DNA of 6,181 nucleotides from Novosphingobium sp. (lineage in GTDB: Bacteria; Pseudomonadota; Alphaproteobacteria; Sphingomonadales; Sphingomonadaceae). Below are positions 5,435 through 6,181 of this stretch, piece by piece (the stretch's first letter is position 1; the number at the start of each line of letters is the position of its first letter). The stretch spans positions 1 through 6,181 of the forward strand of contig VFKS01000387.1 in the NCBI GenBank assembly GCA_009885425.1, in the 5' to 3' direction. The notes below the pieces were generated by a model. It was not told the origin of the DNA. It saw nothing but the letters and a program-made list of their open reading frames with translations, and ran no database searches. A program made the translations under genes and the position numbers.

Positions 5435-6181
5435 ATGGGGCCAATGTCGCCCTATGACCCTGCCCCCGATAGCGCCGCCCGCCACGATGGCTGGGGCACG
5501 CTAAGACGGTTCCTGCCCTACTTGTGGCCCAAGGATCGCCCGGCACTGAAACACAAGATCGTGATCGCTGTGCTACTGGTCATCGCCAGCAAGGCGATCA
5601 CGCTGTCGCTGCCCTATGCCTACAAGCTGGCGGTTGACGCGATGGCTGTGCCCGGCCCGGTTGGGTTCCAGATCGCCTTCGCCATGGTGCTGGCCTTCGC
5701 GTTGGGGCGGTTCACCAGCGTGGTGTTCGACAATTTGCGAAACATCGTGTTCGAACGGGTCGGGCAGGAAGCAACGCGGCAATTGGCGGTTGATACCTTT
5801 ACCAAGCTGCACAGCCTGTCGATGCGGTTCCACCTCGCTCGCCGCACCGGCGAGATTACCAAGACCATCGACCGGGGGACCAAGAGCATCGACGTGATGC
5901 TCTATTTCATGCTGTTCAACATCGCCCCGACCGTGATCGAGCTGATCGTGGTCGCGGTAATCTTCTACTTCACTTTCGGTTGGGGACTGGTCGCAGCGAC
6001 GGCGGTGGCGGTGGTTGCCTACGGCGCGGTGACCCGCTGGATCACTGACTGGCGCAATGCCCTTCGCGAGAAGATGAACCGGCTCGATGGGCAGGCGCTG
6101 GCGCGCTCGGTCGATTCGCTGCTGAATTATGAGACGGTCAAATACTTCAATGCCGAGGGGCGCGAGGCCCGGCGCTATGAG
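5435..6181 (+). CDS. atm1: Atm1-type ABC exporter, membrane domain (cut by the right edge)
   Basis: The first 249 residues of a half-transporter of the Atm1/ABCB7 class, inner-membrane ATP-driven exporters of glutathione-linked compounds tied to iron-sulfur metabolism and heavy-metal tolerance. Hydrophobic segments lie at about 42-62, 78-97, 155-178 and 180-200. Family signatures are FHLARRTGEITKTIDRGTKS (132-151), MLFNIAPTVIEL (159-170) and SLLNYETVKYFNAEGRE (228-244). DWRNALREKMN at 205-215 carries two arginines (207 and 211) that appear to match the pair contacting glutathione in yeast Atm1 and Novosphingobium Atm1 structures; this alignment is from memory. The ATPase domain (Walker A, signature, Walker B) lies beyond the window, so the gene is incomplete here, not broken. 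An in-frame stop at 5432-5434 precedes the ATG at 5435. A second in-frame ATG at 5444 is equally plausible. Neither has a strong ribosome binding site. It lies 32 bases after the protease gene, with no terminator seen between. Confidence 0.9.
   Translation, partial: MGPMSPYDPAPDSAARHDGWGTLRRFLPYLWPKDRPALKHKIVIAVLLVIASKAITLSLPYAYKLAVDAMAVPGPVGFQIAFAMVLAFALGRFTSVVFDNLRNIVFERVGQEATRQLAVDTFTKLHSLSMRFHLARRTGEITKTIDRGTKSIDVMLYFMLFNIAPTVIELIVVAVIFYFTFGWGLVAATAVAVVAYGAVTRWITDWRNALREKMNRLDGQALARSVDSLLNYETVKYFNAEGREARRYE

Overview
The window looks like chromosomal DNA of an alphaproteobacterium of the order Sphingomonadales (Sphingomonas, Novosphingobium, Sphingobium or Erythrobacter group). The evidence is a 16S rRNA 5' segment of sphingomonad type, GC-rich coding sequence, and an Atm1-type ABC exporter start that resembles the well-studied Novosphingobium protein. 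Genus cannot be settled from about 330 bases of 16S.

Layout: (1) 1-327, minus strand: the first part of a 16S rRNA gene, which runs off the left edge. (2) 328 to about 672, minus strand: a long structured rRNA leader with a boxA antitermination element, a UUCG hairpin just upstream of it where boxB would be, and several more hairpins. (3) About 679-730, minus strand: the rrn promoter, with a TTGACC -35 box and A-rich UP-like sequence. (4) From about 731 to 875: a divergent intergenic region carrying possible promoter and operator signals for the plus-strand genes. (5) 876-4398, plus strand: a tight three-gene cassette of two family 2 glycosyltransferases and a Wzx/WzxC-like polysaccharide flippase, with a 5-base gap and then an ATGA overlap. 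(6) 4458-5402, plus strand: a secreted or periplasmic aspartyl protease candidate with two complete retropepsin-like halves, preceded by a small hairpin that overlaps its ribosome binding site. (7) 5435-6181, plus strand: the membrane domain of an Atm1-type ABC exporter, cut by the right edge before its ATPase domain.

How the genes fit together: the two transferases probably add sugars to a lipid-linked glycan at the inner face of the inner membrane, and the flippase moves the product to the periplasm. No polymerase, ligase or priming transferase is visible. The protease and the Atm1-type exporter are probably independent functions that are simply co-directional.

No clearly new system is evident. 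The points most worth a second look are the two-domain aspartyl protease and the hairpin over its ribosome binding site, the highly structured rrn leader, and the possible leaderless start of the glycan cassette facing away from a strong rrn promoter.
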